This document shows, one piece after another, positions 23,581 through 30,761 of a DNA stretch of 32,759 nucleotides (positions are counted from its first letter, which is position 1; each line of letters opens with the position of its first letter). This stretch comes from Thermodesulfobacteriota bacterium. GTDB lineage: Bacteria; Desulfobacterota; WTBG01; CAIYCZ01; CAIRTM01. The notes under the pieces are model-generated. The model saw nothing but the letters and a program-made list of their open reading frames with translations. It had not been told where the DNA came from and searched no databases. The position numbers and the translations under genes are program-made. The stretch is taken from positions 1 to 32,759 of the forward strand of contig JANQGV010000047.1 of NCBI GenBank assembly GCA_028282925.1, in the 5' to 3' direction.

Positions 23581-26500
23581 ATGATGAATACAAATAGCAT
23601 GCCCCATAGGTTGTGTTTCCTGATCCCGGCCCTTTGCGCACTTCTATGTGCCGGAGGGTGCGATCTGCCGCTGCAGGTGACAATAACCTCACCGCAGGCA
23701 GGAAGCACTCTCGACTGGGGCGATTCGGTAACACTAACGGGGACCGTGGTTGATGATGAGGGTTCGGTGCCTCAGGGGCTGAAACTTACCTGGTCGTCGG
23801 ACCGCGACGGGGTGCTGGGCAACGGCACTTCTCTTGTGATCTCATCTCTATCTGTGGGCGCTCACACCATAACCCTGACCGCCCTTGCGGCCGACAATTC
23901 CACCGGCACCGACCGGATTCGGCTGACCGTGAACCAGCGTACCGGCCTTATCATCCGGGACAGCGATTTCGTGGGCCGGGACTTCAGGGATACGATGTGG
24001 GCCAGCGCTACGGTACGCGACAAGGCGGGCTCGTTTGTGACCGGCCTGAGCCTTTCCGACTTTACCCTGACCGAGGCCGTTATTGCAAAGGCCGACGGAG
24101 CGGTTAAGGTCGAAACCCGGGTTGATATCAACGATTTTATCGGCGATGAGTGGAGTGAGGGCGGCTTCTGGGAAGACTCCCGGGGCGGTGAGCCCATTGA
24201 CATTGTGGTTGCCTTTGACGCGACCGGCACCATGAACGAGTACGTGCAAGCGGCCAAGCAGGAGCTGGTGGCCCTGGTGAGCGACCTGAAGGCAGGTAAC
24301 GTTGATTTCCGCATGGCGGCCGTCAGGTTCGATGAAACCACTATCGACGACCGGTTCGCCTTTTACGGACCCCAGGAAACAGACCTGCTGGTGGAGCAGA
24401 TTGAATACTGGTTGAGGACCGGCACCGAGTGGTGGGGCCCCACCACGGCCTATGACGCGGTTATGTTTTCGCCGTGGTTCGGTTTCCGGGAGCACGCCCG
24501 CAAGGTCTGCCTGGTTCTAACCGATATCGTGCCCCAGACCGTGTACGGCACGTTCTGGTATGGGGGCGGGTGCACGGCAGCTACGCGGAGTGCCGTTGAG
24601 CTGTTTTTGAAGCAGACCGGCATAGAGATATTTTACAGCCAACGCATGGGGTATAAGTCTGTTGACTTTCATACCTATACGGACCCGGACATCAACCCCC
24701 GGGCAAGCGATAACGAGAGCGGTTTCAAGGCGCTTGCAGGACTTGACGGAACGCCCCTTGCCACGGCCCTGGAGTGGCCTTTCAGCCGGAAGGACTTTAT
24801 GGAGACGCTGGGGATTTCAAAACCGCAGACCGTAACCGATTCGCGGTATTTGTTTGCCTGGGAATCGAGTTTTTCAGAATGGGAAGATGAAAACGGCACG
24901 ACCCTGCTTAACGCGGCTGATGAGTATGAGCTGCGGTTGACCCTGCAGACCGCCGACCCCGACAGTGCAGGATCAACATTAAGCGCCACGTGTCCCTATG
25001 CGGTTGAAAAGCAGTGGGACAAGACTGCTGTAACGCTGAAGGTCGGCGATGAGGAGGGCACCCGGATCGACAGCGACCTGTGGGGCTACGTGTATCACCT
25101 GATGGACGAGCGCAGAATTGAGCTGAAATCGCAGCTCAGTCCCAAGGACGGCACGATCGAAGTAACCTATCTGCCCCTTGACAGCACCTACGAGGTATTT
25201 ATCCGCGACGGGGGCAACTGGAGCTATACCTATCACAGTATACGGGCCGTGCACCGGGAAACCATCAAAGCCACCCAGGACGGTATGTCGTTTGATATGC
25301 AGGTCGAAACGGCCGATAAATCGGCCGCGTTCTGCAAGGCCCGGGGGCTTTTGAAAGACATTGCCGACTGGCAGGGCATAGGAGACCCGTTTCAGGATAT
25401 GGTTGATGACTCCCGGGTATGGCTTGACACCCTGGAATCGGACGGCGTTTCATGGCGCGATATTGAAAAGGTCAAGCGGTTTTATATGGCGCTGTCGGGC
25501 TATGCCAACATTATCTATTATTCCCAGCGGCAGGCTGAAGGGGCCATCAGCGATTTCAGCGCCATTGTGCAGAACTTCCGCGACATTGTGGACCAGGTGG
25601 AGAAGATCCAGGAAACCACAACCGAGGAATGGCTGCGGGAGCTGGCGAGCATCTTAATTGAAGTTGTGGATGTGCTGATTACCCATGGTGAATTTACGGC
25701 CCAGAAAGAGCTGCTCGACGCGGCACTTGATAAACTCTTTGTTTATCTCATCGAAAAGCTCACCACCGACCTGCGCAAAAAAATTATCGAGCAGTTCCCC
25801 GCAGGCGACTATACCGAGCTGCTGGTGACAATAGTGAATTACCTCATCGACGCCGCGTTCGGGGGCGAATCGTCGGAGCCCGACTGGGACGGCGTGTATG
25901 AGGCGTTGAAGGCCATCACCCTTGACAAGGCCCTTGAAACCGTGAAGCAGGAGGCCACGGATTATCTGATAGATGCGGCCCTTGACCGGGCCCTGCGGGT
26001 AAACTTCTTCGACGACCAGGTTACCGGCACGGTGAAGAGGCTTGTGCGGGACATTATCGACGCGCTGATGAGCGACGACATGGAGCAGGGGTTTGAGACC
26101 TCGTTTGAATCGTTCGGCGAAGGCATGAAAGACTCTGTGCTGAGCTACGGCAATGAAACCATCACCAATGCCATAGACACAGTGTTCGACACGGTTGACG
26201 ATGAACTGGCAAAGGAGGGGGTGCCCCTTGATGTGCGGGAGTTCCTGGTGGGAATGGCCCGGGACCTTACCCGCCTGGCCGTGCCGGCCATTAAAGGGGA
26301 AGACGTCAGCTATCATCTCGATACCGATGCGGTTGTGGACATACTCATTAAATACGGGGTGTACTATGTGATCCTGAAGGATTTCTTTATCGACGAGATA
26401 AGCTCCGGTCTGGACCGGGCCCTGTACGAGGCGCAGAACTTTGTGCCCACGGGTGAGGACCGCTATGACTGGAGCAAATCAATGGAGAGCGATTTCCGGA

Positions 26501-26817
26501 ACTACCGTAAACTCGTGGACGGTGTGCAGGGCGAGGCCTGGGATTCTCTCCGTGTCCAGGAGGCCATATCCGAGTGGGCCGAGCAGATGCAGGAGTTGTG
26601 CGAGTTGCTGGAAGAAATAAGCGCGCCCCTGGACTTTTTCGCCAATTTTTGGCCCGACCTCAAGGACACCGCCGATGATGTGCACGCCTTTATCGCTGTT
26701 TTGGACGGGTTCCAGATTTTGCCCAACTCGATTTCATTCGGCCTGAAGGTTGACTGCCTGGACACCTTCGGTAACAAGGCCGAGCCCCTGTACAAAGCGG
26801 CGTTCTATCCGGAGTAG
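23581..26817 (+). CDS. Large lipoprotein with Ig-like and VWA domains
   Basis: From the ATG at 23581, preceded by GAGGAGG, this is a 1078-aa protein. The signal sequence ends at Cys27 (CAGGC, an imperfect lipobox) and Asp follows the Cys. Residues about 32-118 form an Ig/PKD-like domain (VTITSPQAGSTLDWGDSV). A von Willebrand factor A domain lies at about 205-400, with a MIDAS-type motif DATGT (Asp213, Thr215, Thr217) in place of DxSxS and a later LVLTD strand. Residues about 560-1078 are mostly helical and acidic, with no recognised family. VWA domains bind protein partners through a metal ion, so the protein probably mediates interactions in the envelope. An in-frame extension to 23485 lacks a signal and is unlikely. 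A structured repeat lies on each side of the gene. Confidence 0.88.
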   Translation: MMNTNSMPHRLCFLIPALCALLCAGGCDLPLQVTITSPQAGSTLDWGDSVTLTGTVVDDEGSVPQGLKLTWSSDRDGVLGNGTSLVISSLSVGAHTITLTALAADNSTGTDRIRLTVNQRTGLIIRDSDFVGRDFRDTMWASATVRDKAGSFVTGLSLSDFTLTEAVIAKADGAVKVETRVDINDFIGDEWSEGGFWEDSRGGEPIDIVVAFDATGTMNEYVQAAKQELVALVSDLKAGNVDFRMAAVRFDETTIDDRFAFYGPQETDLLVEQIEYWLRTGTEWWGPTTAYDAVMFSPWFGFREHARKVCLVLTDIVPQTVYGTFWYGGGCTAATRSAVELFLKQTGIEIFYSQRMGYKSVDFHTYTDPDINPRASDNESGFKALAGLDGTPLATALEWPFSRKDFMETLGISKPQTVTDSRYLFAWESSFSEWEDENGTTLLNAADEYELRLTLQTADPDSAGSTLSATCPYAVEKQWDKTAVTLKVGDEEGTRIDSDLWGYVYHLMDERRIELKSQLSPKDGTIEVTYLPLDSTYEVFIRDGGNWSYTYHSIRAVHRETIKATQDGMSFDMQVETADKSAAFCKARGLLKDIADWQGIGDPFQDMVDDSRVWLDTLESDGVSWRDIEKVKRFYMALSGYANIIYYSQRQAEGAISDFSAIVQNFRDIVDQVEKIQETTTEEWLRELASILIEVVDVLITHGEFTAQKELLDAALDKLFVYLIEKLTTDLRKKIIEQFPAGDYTELLVTIVNYLIDAAFGGESSEPDWDGVYEALKAITLDKALETVKQEATDYLIDAALDRALRVNFFDDQVTGTVKRLVRDIIDALMSDDMEQGFETSFESFGEGMKDSVLSYGNETITNAIDTVFDTVDDELAKEGVPLDVREFLVGMARDLTRLAVPAIKGEDVSYHLDTDAVVDILIKYGVYYVILKDFFIDEISSGLDRALYEAQNFVPTGEDRYDWSKSMESDFRNYRKLVDGVQGEAWDSLRVQEAISEWAEQMQELCELLEEISAPLDFFANFWPDLKDTADDVHAFIAVLDGFQILPNSISFGLKVDCLDTFGNKAEPLYKAAFYPE

Positions 26818-26890
26818 AGGGAGACGGTTGCGGGAGACTAAGCTGTTGCGGTGCGCAGTGCGCACCCTGCGTATGGATTGCTGTAGACAG

Positions 26891-26980
26891 GGTGGGGGAA
26901 CCCACCATCTACGGGCCGTGCATTGCCGGTGGGTTACCATCCTGCGCATAAAGCTTCGGCACGGCAGGCGCTGAAGCTCC
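26891..26980 (+). repeat. Structured 90-bp intergenic repeat, copy 2
   Basis: Same layout as the copy at 23293: GGTGGG-ggaa-CCCACC hairpin, CTACGGGCCGTGCATTGC, GGTGGGTTACCATCC, then AGCTTCGGCACGGCAGGC and GAAGCTCC. Nearly identical to copy 1 outside the first stem. Confidence 0.85.
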
Positions 26981-27113
26981 ATCTACACTACGTACTAATT
27001 ATAATCGGAATTGTTTTGACCTGTTTTTCATGAGGTTCTCTGTTTTATTTAGCGAAGGTGCTTTTTGCTGGAAGGCAATAAATGGACTAAGCATCAAAAA
27101 TGCTAAATTATAC

Positions 27114-27141
27114 TTGACTACCTGCTGTTTTATGCTACATT
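27114..27141 (+). promoter_or_regulatory. Candidate sigma-70 promoter of the NYN gene
   Basis: TTGACT (27114-27119), 16 bases, then TACATT (27136-27141). An inverted repeat AGCAT-caaaa-ATGCT at 27090-27104 sits just upstream and could be an operator. A start near 27148 would give a leader of about 75 bases that contains both hairpins. Confidence 0.45.
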
Positions 27142-27169
27142 CAGTAACAGGAAAACAAGTGACGACTCC

Positions 27170-27215
27170 CCCCGTTTATCGGGGTTGGGCAGCCTATATG
27201 GCTGCTTTTTTTTTT
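27170..27215 (+). terminator. Tandem hairpins and T10 tract in the NYN leader (candidate attenuator)
   Basis: Hairpin 1 is CCCCG-tttat-CGGGG (27170-27184). Hairpin 2 is GCAGCC-tatat-GGCTGC (27189-27205), followed directly by T10 (27206-27215). The ribosome binding site GAGGA comes next and the ATG is at 27224. The structure has full intrinsic-terminator form yet sits inside the leader, so transcription of the gene must read through it. Confidence 0.75.
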
Positions 27216-27223
27216 GAGGACAT

Positions 27224-27850
27224 ATGTCAAAAAGAAGCATAGTATATATTGACGGCTTTAATCTTTATTACGGGGCTCTTAAAAATACCAAATTCAAGTG
27301 GCTGAACCTTGAGCGTTTTTTCGCGCTTCTTCGGCAGGATGATGATATCCTGAGGATTAAATATTTTACAGCCCTGATCAACGGTTCTCATAAACCCAAT
27401 CAAGAAGCATATCTTTTGGCACTGGAAACCCTGCCAAAGGTCGAAATTGTTTTAGGTAAATTTAAAACAAGGACCGTTAAGTGCCGTGTAGAATCCTGCA
27501 AGTATTCAGGGAGTCGCCATTTTGATATGCCGGAAGAAAAACGTACCGATGTCAATATAGCACTTCACATGCTTCACGACGCAGTTTCCAACAATTGCGA
27601 CCGTTTTATACTGGTCAGCGGCGATTCCGACCTTGTGCCCGCAATACAGATGGTAAAGAATGTCTCGCCGGACAAGAAATTATTTGTATATATACCTGCA
27701 AATGATCCAACCCGCGGGGCCTCCGTAGAATTGAGAACGGCAGCCGACAAAGCCAAAACTTTTCCCAATGCATTACTGAAGAAAACACAATTTCCTTCAA
27801 AGATCCCAGGCCTTGAGGGCGGGGATATCCTTAAACCCGAAACATGGTAA
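27224..27850 (+). CDS. NYN-domain (PIN-like) putative ribonuclease
   Basis: This 208-aa protein has a NYN domain (LabA/DUF88-like, PIN fold). It starts VYIDGFNLYYGAL, with Asp10 as the first acidic active-site residue. It continues with EEKRTDVNIALHML (Asp109) and FILVSGDSDLVPAI (Asp134, Asp136), which together form the expected metal-binding acidic site. Cys87 and Cys92 lie in KCRVESC, an addition of unknown role. NYN proteins are predicted or shown RNases acting on structured RNA. GAGGA lies before the ATG, immediately after a terminator-like leader, which suggests attenuation or autoregulation of its own mRNA. It sits near hicAB, another RNA-cleaving module, but with a separate promoter. 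A structured repeat begins nine bases after the stop. Confidence 0.92.
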   Translation: MSKRSIVYIDGFNLYYGALKNTKFKWLNLERFFALLRQDDDILRIKYFTALINGSHKPNQEAYLLALETLPKVEIVLGKFKTRTVKCRVESCKYSGSRHFDMPEEKRTDVNIALHMLHDAVSNNCDRFILVSGDSDLVPAIQMVKNVSPDKKLFVYIPANDPTRGASVELRTAADKAKTFPNALLKKTQFPSKIPGLEGGDILKPETW

Positions 27851-27858
27851 TACGTCAG

Positions 27859-27945
27859 GGTGGGTGAAACCCACCATCTACGAGCCGCACAGTATTGGTG
27901 GGTTACATCCTTCGCATAAAGCTTCGGCACGGCAGGCACTGAAGA
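27859..27945 (+). repeat. Structured 90-bp intergenic repeat, copy 3
   Basis: GGTGGGT-GAA-ACCCACC hairpin, then CTACGAGCCGCACAGTATT, GGTGGGTTACATCC and AGCTTCGGCACGGCAGGC. The 3' end is slightly diverged (CACTGAAGATC). It starts nine bases after the NYN gene and could form its 3' end structure. Confidence 0.8.
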
Positions 27946-28076
27946 TCTACCCAGTCTACGCATTGATTAAGACGGGCGCCCACGGAGAGACGCCTCTTGA
28001 AAAATTCATGAATGTTGTGTGGTGGTATTGAAGGTGTCGAAAAATTGATATCGTGCAGATTACGTAAGCCTAATGG

Positions 28077-28100
28077 ACCCTGCGGACGCAGCCGCAGGGT
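28077..28100 (+). repeat. ACCCTGCGG hairpin repeat, copy 3
   Basis: ACCCTGCGG, loop ACGCAG, CCGCAGGGT: a perfect 9-bp stem, as at 19304. It lies 30 bases upstream of the hicAB promoter. Confidence 0.8.
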
Positions 28101-28129
28101 GACAAACTTTTTTTACCCTGACGGAATAC

Positions 28130-28161
28130 TTGACATATAGTATCATTAATGATACTATATG
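28130..28161 (+). promoter_or_regulatory. hicAB promoter with 28-bp palindromic operator
   Basis: TTGACA (28130-28135), 17 bases, TACTAT (28153-28158) form a near-consensus sigma-70 promoter. A perfect 28-bp palindrome, half-site CATATAGTATCATT, spans 28134-28161 and covers the spacer and -10 box. It is the expected kind of binding site for the ribbon-helix-helix part of the HicB antitoxin. Confidence 0.7.
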
Positions 28162-28164
28162 ACT

Positions 28165-28428
28165 ATGGGGGGCATTAAGGAACTGTTGGGGCGTATGAAA
28201 CAGAATCCTAAAAGCGTTCGCTTTCAGGATCTGAGTAACGTCTGTGAGCACTATTTCGGCAAACACCGGCAGGGTGGTTCAAGCCACAGGGTGTATAAAA
28301 CACCATGGCAGGGCGACCCCAGAGTGAATATACAAAACGATAAAGGCAAGGCTAAAGCATATCAGGTGAAACAGGTCTTATCCGCCATTAACAGATTGGA
28401 GGAAGAACATCATGGCTCTGAAAAATGA
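28165..28428 (+). CDS. hicA: HicA-family mRNA interferase toxin
   Basis: About 87 aa from the ATG at 28165 (89 aa if the ATG at 28159 is used). The fold is HicA: GIKELLGRMKQNP, then VRFQDLSNVCEHYFG, then GGSSHRVYKTPW with the catalytic His (residue 41 from this start), then DPRVNIQ and a C-terminal AYQVKQVL helix. HicA cleaves mRNA and is neutralised by HicB. The ATG at 28159 lies inside the operator palindrome and ahead of the predicted transcript start, so 28165 is the more plausible start, possibly with almost no leader; the ATG at 28195 is another option but would drop conserved residues. The gene overlaps hicB by 17 bases, typical of toxin-first HicAB operons. Confidence 0.88.
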   Translation: MGGIKELLGRMKQNPKSVRFQDLSNVCEHYFGKHRQGGSSHRVYKTPWQGDPRVNIQNDKGKAKAYQVKQVLSAINRLEEEHHGSEK

Positions 28429-28741
28429 CCGTTATACATATCGTGTTACCTGGTCGGAAGACGATAAGGAGCATGTCGGTCTGTGTGCAGAGTTTCCCGG
28501 CTTGAGCTGGCTTGCAAAAACTCCTGAGGCTGCATTGCGTGGAATCCGAAAGCTGATTGCTGATGTTTTAACCGACATGCAAAAAACAGGCGAGCCTATA
28601 CCCGAACCCATTGCCGCTAAACACTACAGCGGTAAATTTCTTGTGCGGGTACCCCCGGAAGTGCACAGGTCTCTGGCTATCCAGGCTGCCGAGTCGGGTG
28701 TGAGCCTGAACCGTCTGGCAAGTTCAAAGCTGTCTCATTAA
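28412..28741 (+). CDS. hicB: HicB-family antitoxin
   Basis: This 109-aa protein has the HicB partial RNase H-like N-terminus (YRVTWSEDDKEHVGLCAEFPG, with WLAKTPEAALRGIRKLI) and a C-terminal ribbon-helix-helix domain (KFLVRVPPEVHRSLAIQA, then GVSLNRLASSKL). It should bind and block HicA and repress the operon through the palindrome at 28134-28161. GGAGGAAG lies within hicA ahead of the ATG at 28412, and the 17-base overlap suggests translational coupling. The length is normal for this HicB type. Confidence 0.92.
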   Translation: MALKNDRYTYRVTWSEDDKEHVGLCAEFPGLSWLAKTPEAALRGIRKLIADVLTDMQKTGEPIPEPIAAKHYSGKFLVRVPPEVHRSLAIQAAESGVSLNRLASSKLSH

Positions 28742-28828
28742 AAATGAGTGCTCCTCCATATAAAACAACACACCTCAGTTGGTGGTAGACACCGGCCTGC
28801 GTACACCCCTTTGCTTAAAACCCATGCA

Positions 28829-29713
28829 CTAGCTGCGCCTGATGGCGATCCACTGGGCAATGAGAATGATTCCCGCGCCCGTGAATTTTGTGAGGCCGAC
28901 CGGCTGGCCGAAGAAGAAAAGGGCAATCAGGGTCGCGAAGACCGGCTCCAGGATGTAGATCATGGCCGATGTCTGCGCGTCTACGGTGCGCTGCCCCACG
29001 CTCATGAGAACGTAGGGGGTCACGGTCCCGATGACAACCAGAAACCCCAGGTTGAAAATCGTCTGGTTGCCGAATACACCGAGGCCGGGAACGGCAGCCT
29101 GTGGAAGGGCAAAGCCCAGGGGCAGACACAGAAGGGCCGTTACGCTGAAGGTAATAAACATAACAACACCCGAGTGATACCGCTTGGAAAGCAGCCCCAC
29201 CAGGATAACATAGAAGGAGTAAATAAACGCTGCCGCAAGGGCCATCAGGTCGCCGGCGATCAGGCGGCGCGGCAACTCAAACCCGTACGACATCAGATAG
29301 ATGCCGCACAGCATCAGGCAAACGGCAACAATAATGTTGCGGCGCAGAGTGGTCCCGAACATGAGCAGCTCCCAGAAGGGGATCATGAGCAGGGCAAAGG
29401 AGAGCAGGAAGCTGCTGTTGGCTACATCGGATATTTTCAGGCTCATGGTCAGGAACAGGATCCCGCCCAGGTTTAAAACACCAAGAAGCATGAACAACCC
29501 GAAATCTCGTTTAGGCATTGATTGTAAGGCTTTGCGGATATGGGGGAACGCCAGCACCAGCAGGATTACGGCCGCAAAGCCGAACCTCAGGGTGATGATC
29601 CACAGGGGGTGAAGAACTTTGGTGAGCTCTTTGGTGAACGGGAAGGTCGTTCCCCAGAAAAGGGTCGTCAAAAAGAGAATCAGTATCGCCAGGGGCTTGC
29701 TTAGCGTGACCAT
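28829..29713 (-). CDS. DMT-superfamily transporter with two EamA domains
   Basis: This 294-aa integral inner-membrane protein has about ten hydrophobic segments and the internal two-fold repeat of EamA transporters. The first half starts LAILILFLTTLFWGTTFPFTKE, with the WG.TF motif typical of the family. The second half starts AGDLMALAAAFIYSFYVI and ends ILEPVFATLIALFFFGQP, the classic EamA signature near the last helices. The family exports amino acids, nucleotides or other metabolites; the substrate cannot be told from sequence. The ATG at 29713 has no clear ribosome binding site, but no better start exists. It converges on hicB and is unlikely to be functionally linked to it. Confidence 0.93.
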   Translation of the reverse strand: MVTLSKPLAILILFLTTLFWGTTFPFTKELTKVLHPLWIITLRFGFAAVILLVLAFPHIRKALQSMPKRDFGLFMLLGVLNLGGILFLTMSLKISDVANSSFLLSFALLMIPFWELLMFGTTLRRNIIVAVCLMLCGIYLMSYGFELPRRLIAGDLMALAAAFIYSFYVILVGLLSKRYHSGVVMFITFSVTALLCLPLGFALPQAAVPGLGVFGNQTIFNLGFLVVIGTVTPYVLMSVGQRTVDAQTSAMIYILEPVFATLIALFFFGQPVGLTKFTGAGIILIAQWIAIRRS

Positions 29714-30297
29714 GGGGTTTTAATCTATCCGTCTCGGAACAATAAAATAAACAGTACAATGATAATTCAGTTTGCATGGAATACAAGGGAAATTTTTACC
29801 ACCCGCCGCCCTCGGGACACAGCGGGCACCGAGGATGTGTTGTTTTACCAATGCCCCAAAATACCGGCATTGGTAAAGAACACTCGGGAAAAAGATCGCC
29901 TGTGCTGAAATCACATGCAGACAAACGGTGCGAAGGCAGTCGGGTAGCTGAAACCCACCATCTGCGGGCCGTGCAGTATTGGTGGGTTGCCATTCTTTGC
30001 GTAAAGCTTCGGCACGGCAGGCGCTGAAGCTCCACTCGCCCCACGCACTGAATTACCGCATTTATGGGTAGTGTTTGTGACAGGCCGGGATGTTTTCTGT
30101 TTTGTAACTACTTGATAAATAATTATAAATTAAAAAAACCTAATTTTTAACAGTATTATCTAGGTGCATTTTAGGTATTGACAAACGGTAATAAATAAGT
30201 ATCTAAAAAATACGAAATCCACAACACATTAGTACGGCAGGCCTAAAAAGCATCGGATAACTGCGATTAGTCATTTTTTTTCATTAAAAAAAATATA
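29714..30297. other. AT-rich intergenic region with a structured repeat
   Basis: Nearly 580 bases with no supported gene. Structured repeat copy 4 lies at 29941-30033. The stretch from 30100 to 30297 is strongly AT-rich and includes TTGACA at 30178-30183, but no well-spaced -10 box stands out. A hairpin-like pair ATGCCCCAAAATACCGGCAT lies near 29851-29870. Confidence 0.5.
29941..30033 (+). repeat. Structured 90-bp intergenic repeat, copy 4
   Basis: The first stem is weaker here (GGGT ... ACCC), followed by CTGCGGGCCGTGCAGTATT, GGTGGGTTGCCATTC and the conserved AGCTTCGGCACGGCAGGC with GAAGCTCC. Same orientation as the other three full copies. Confidence 0.8.
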
Positions 30298-30720
30298 ATG
30301 AAGAAAAGATTAGTTGAAGCCGAACTCATTGCCTTTATCTACGTTATTACCGCCCGCATAGGGCAGTTGCTTATACTTCCGCCCGGCAACAGTACCCCTG
30401 TTGTTACGCTTCAAAACAACCGGCCTTTCCACATCGGCACCATAGAAAAATCGGTACTGTTTACATACCGCCGCGGCGTTCCCGGACTGCGCAGCGTGCC
30501 GTGGCTGAAATATCTTTTCAGCGTGAAGGGCACAAAAACAGAGAATGCACAGTATATACATTATTGCAACCAGATGGTTTATGAAGCCCGACGCCTGGGA
30601 GAAGACAAGGAAATTCTGAAACAGGTCGACAATCAGGCACCGGAATATATAAAGCGCAGCATGCTCCCGCTTCAAGAACAGAAAACACCGGAGCAGTTGC
30701 AGCAACACTGTACCTGTTAA
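30298..30720 (+). CDS. Small protein resembling the C-terminal end of a secretin
   Basis: This 140-aa protein has a short hydrophobic N-terminal stretch ([10 protein letters not shown]). Its central part resembles the last part of the secretin beta domain: [12 protein letters not shown] recalls the GG-loop strand, and [21 protein letters not shown] matches the secretin pattern G(V/I)P.L..IP.L..LF. The preceding secretin domains (N0-N3, most of the barrel) are absent. It ends with a Gln-rich tail and a terminal CTC. It may be a truncated secretin gene or a small protein derived from one. No good ribosome binding site precedes the ATG. The chemoreceptor gene starts 41 bases downstream, so the two are probably cotranscribed. 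Confidence 0.5.
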   Translation: MKKRLVEAELIAFIYVITARIGQLLILPPGNSTPVVTLQNNRPFHIGTIEKSVLFTYRRGVPGLRSVPWLKYLFSVKGTKTENAQYIHYCNQMVYEARRLGEDKEILKQVDNQAPEYIKRSMLPLQEQKTPEQLQQHCTC

Positions 30721-30761
30721 AAAGGAAGAGCCGAAAACAAAGCAATAAAAGGAGAAAGAAC

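Larger units (their letters stand above)
26818..27223. other. Intergenic region upstream of the NYN gene
   Basis: Contains a GC hairpin just after the VWA gene (GGTGCGC, AGT, GCGCACC at 26850-26866; no T tract), the second copy of the structured repeat (26891-26980), and the promoter and tandem-hairpin leader of the NYN gene (27090-27220). No extra gene is supported. Confidence 0.6.
27851..28158. other. Intergenic region between the NYN gene and hicAB
   Basis: Just over 300 bases. Holds structured repeat copy 3 (27859-27945), an ACCCTGCGG hairpin (28077-28100) and the hicAB promoter/operator (28130-28161). No extra gene is supported. Confidence 0.65.

Noticed and set aside
23848-24495. 215-codon minus-strand frame across the VWA lipoprotein gene
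   Set aside because: It is antisense to well-supported coding sequence with a signal peptide and VWA motif, and has no recognisable domain.
26850-26866. Terminator after the VWA gene
   Set aside because: The 7-bp stem is perfect, but there is no T tract, so I list it only as a hairpin in the intergenic entry.
28748-29476. 242-codon plus-strand frame across the transporter gene
   Set aside because: Its Gln/His/Gly-rich composition is typical of an antisense shadow of a membrane protein, and the minus strand encodes a clear EamA transporter.
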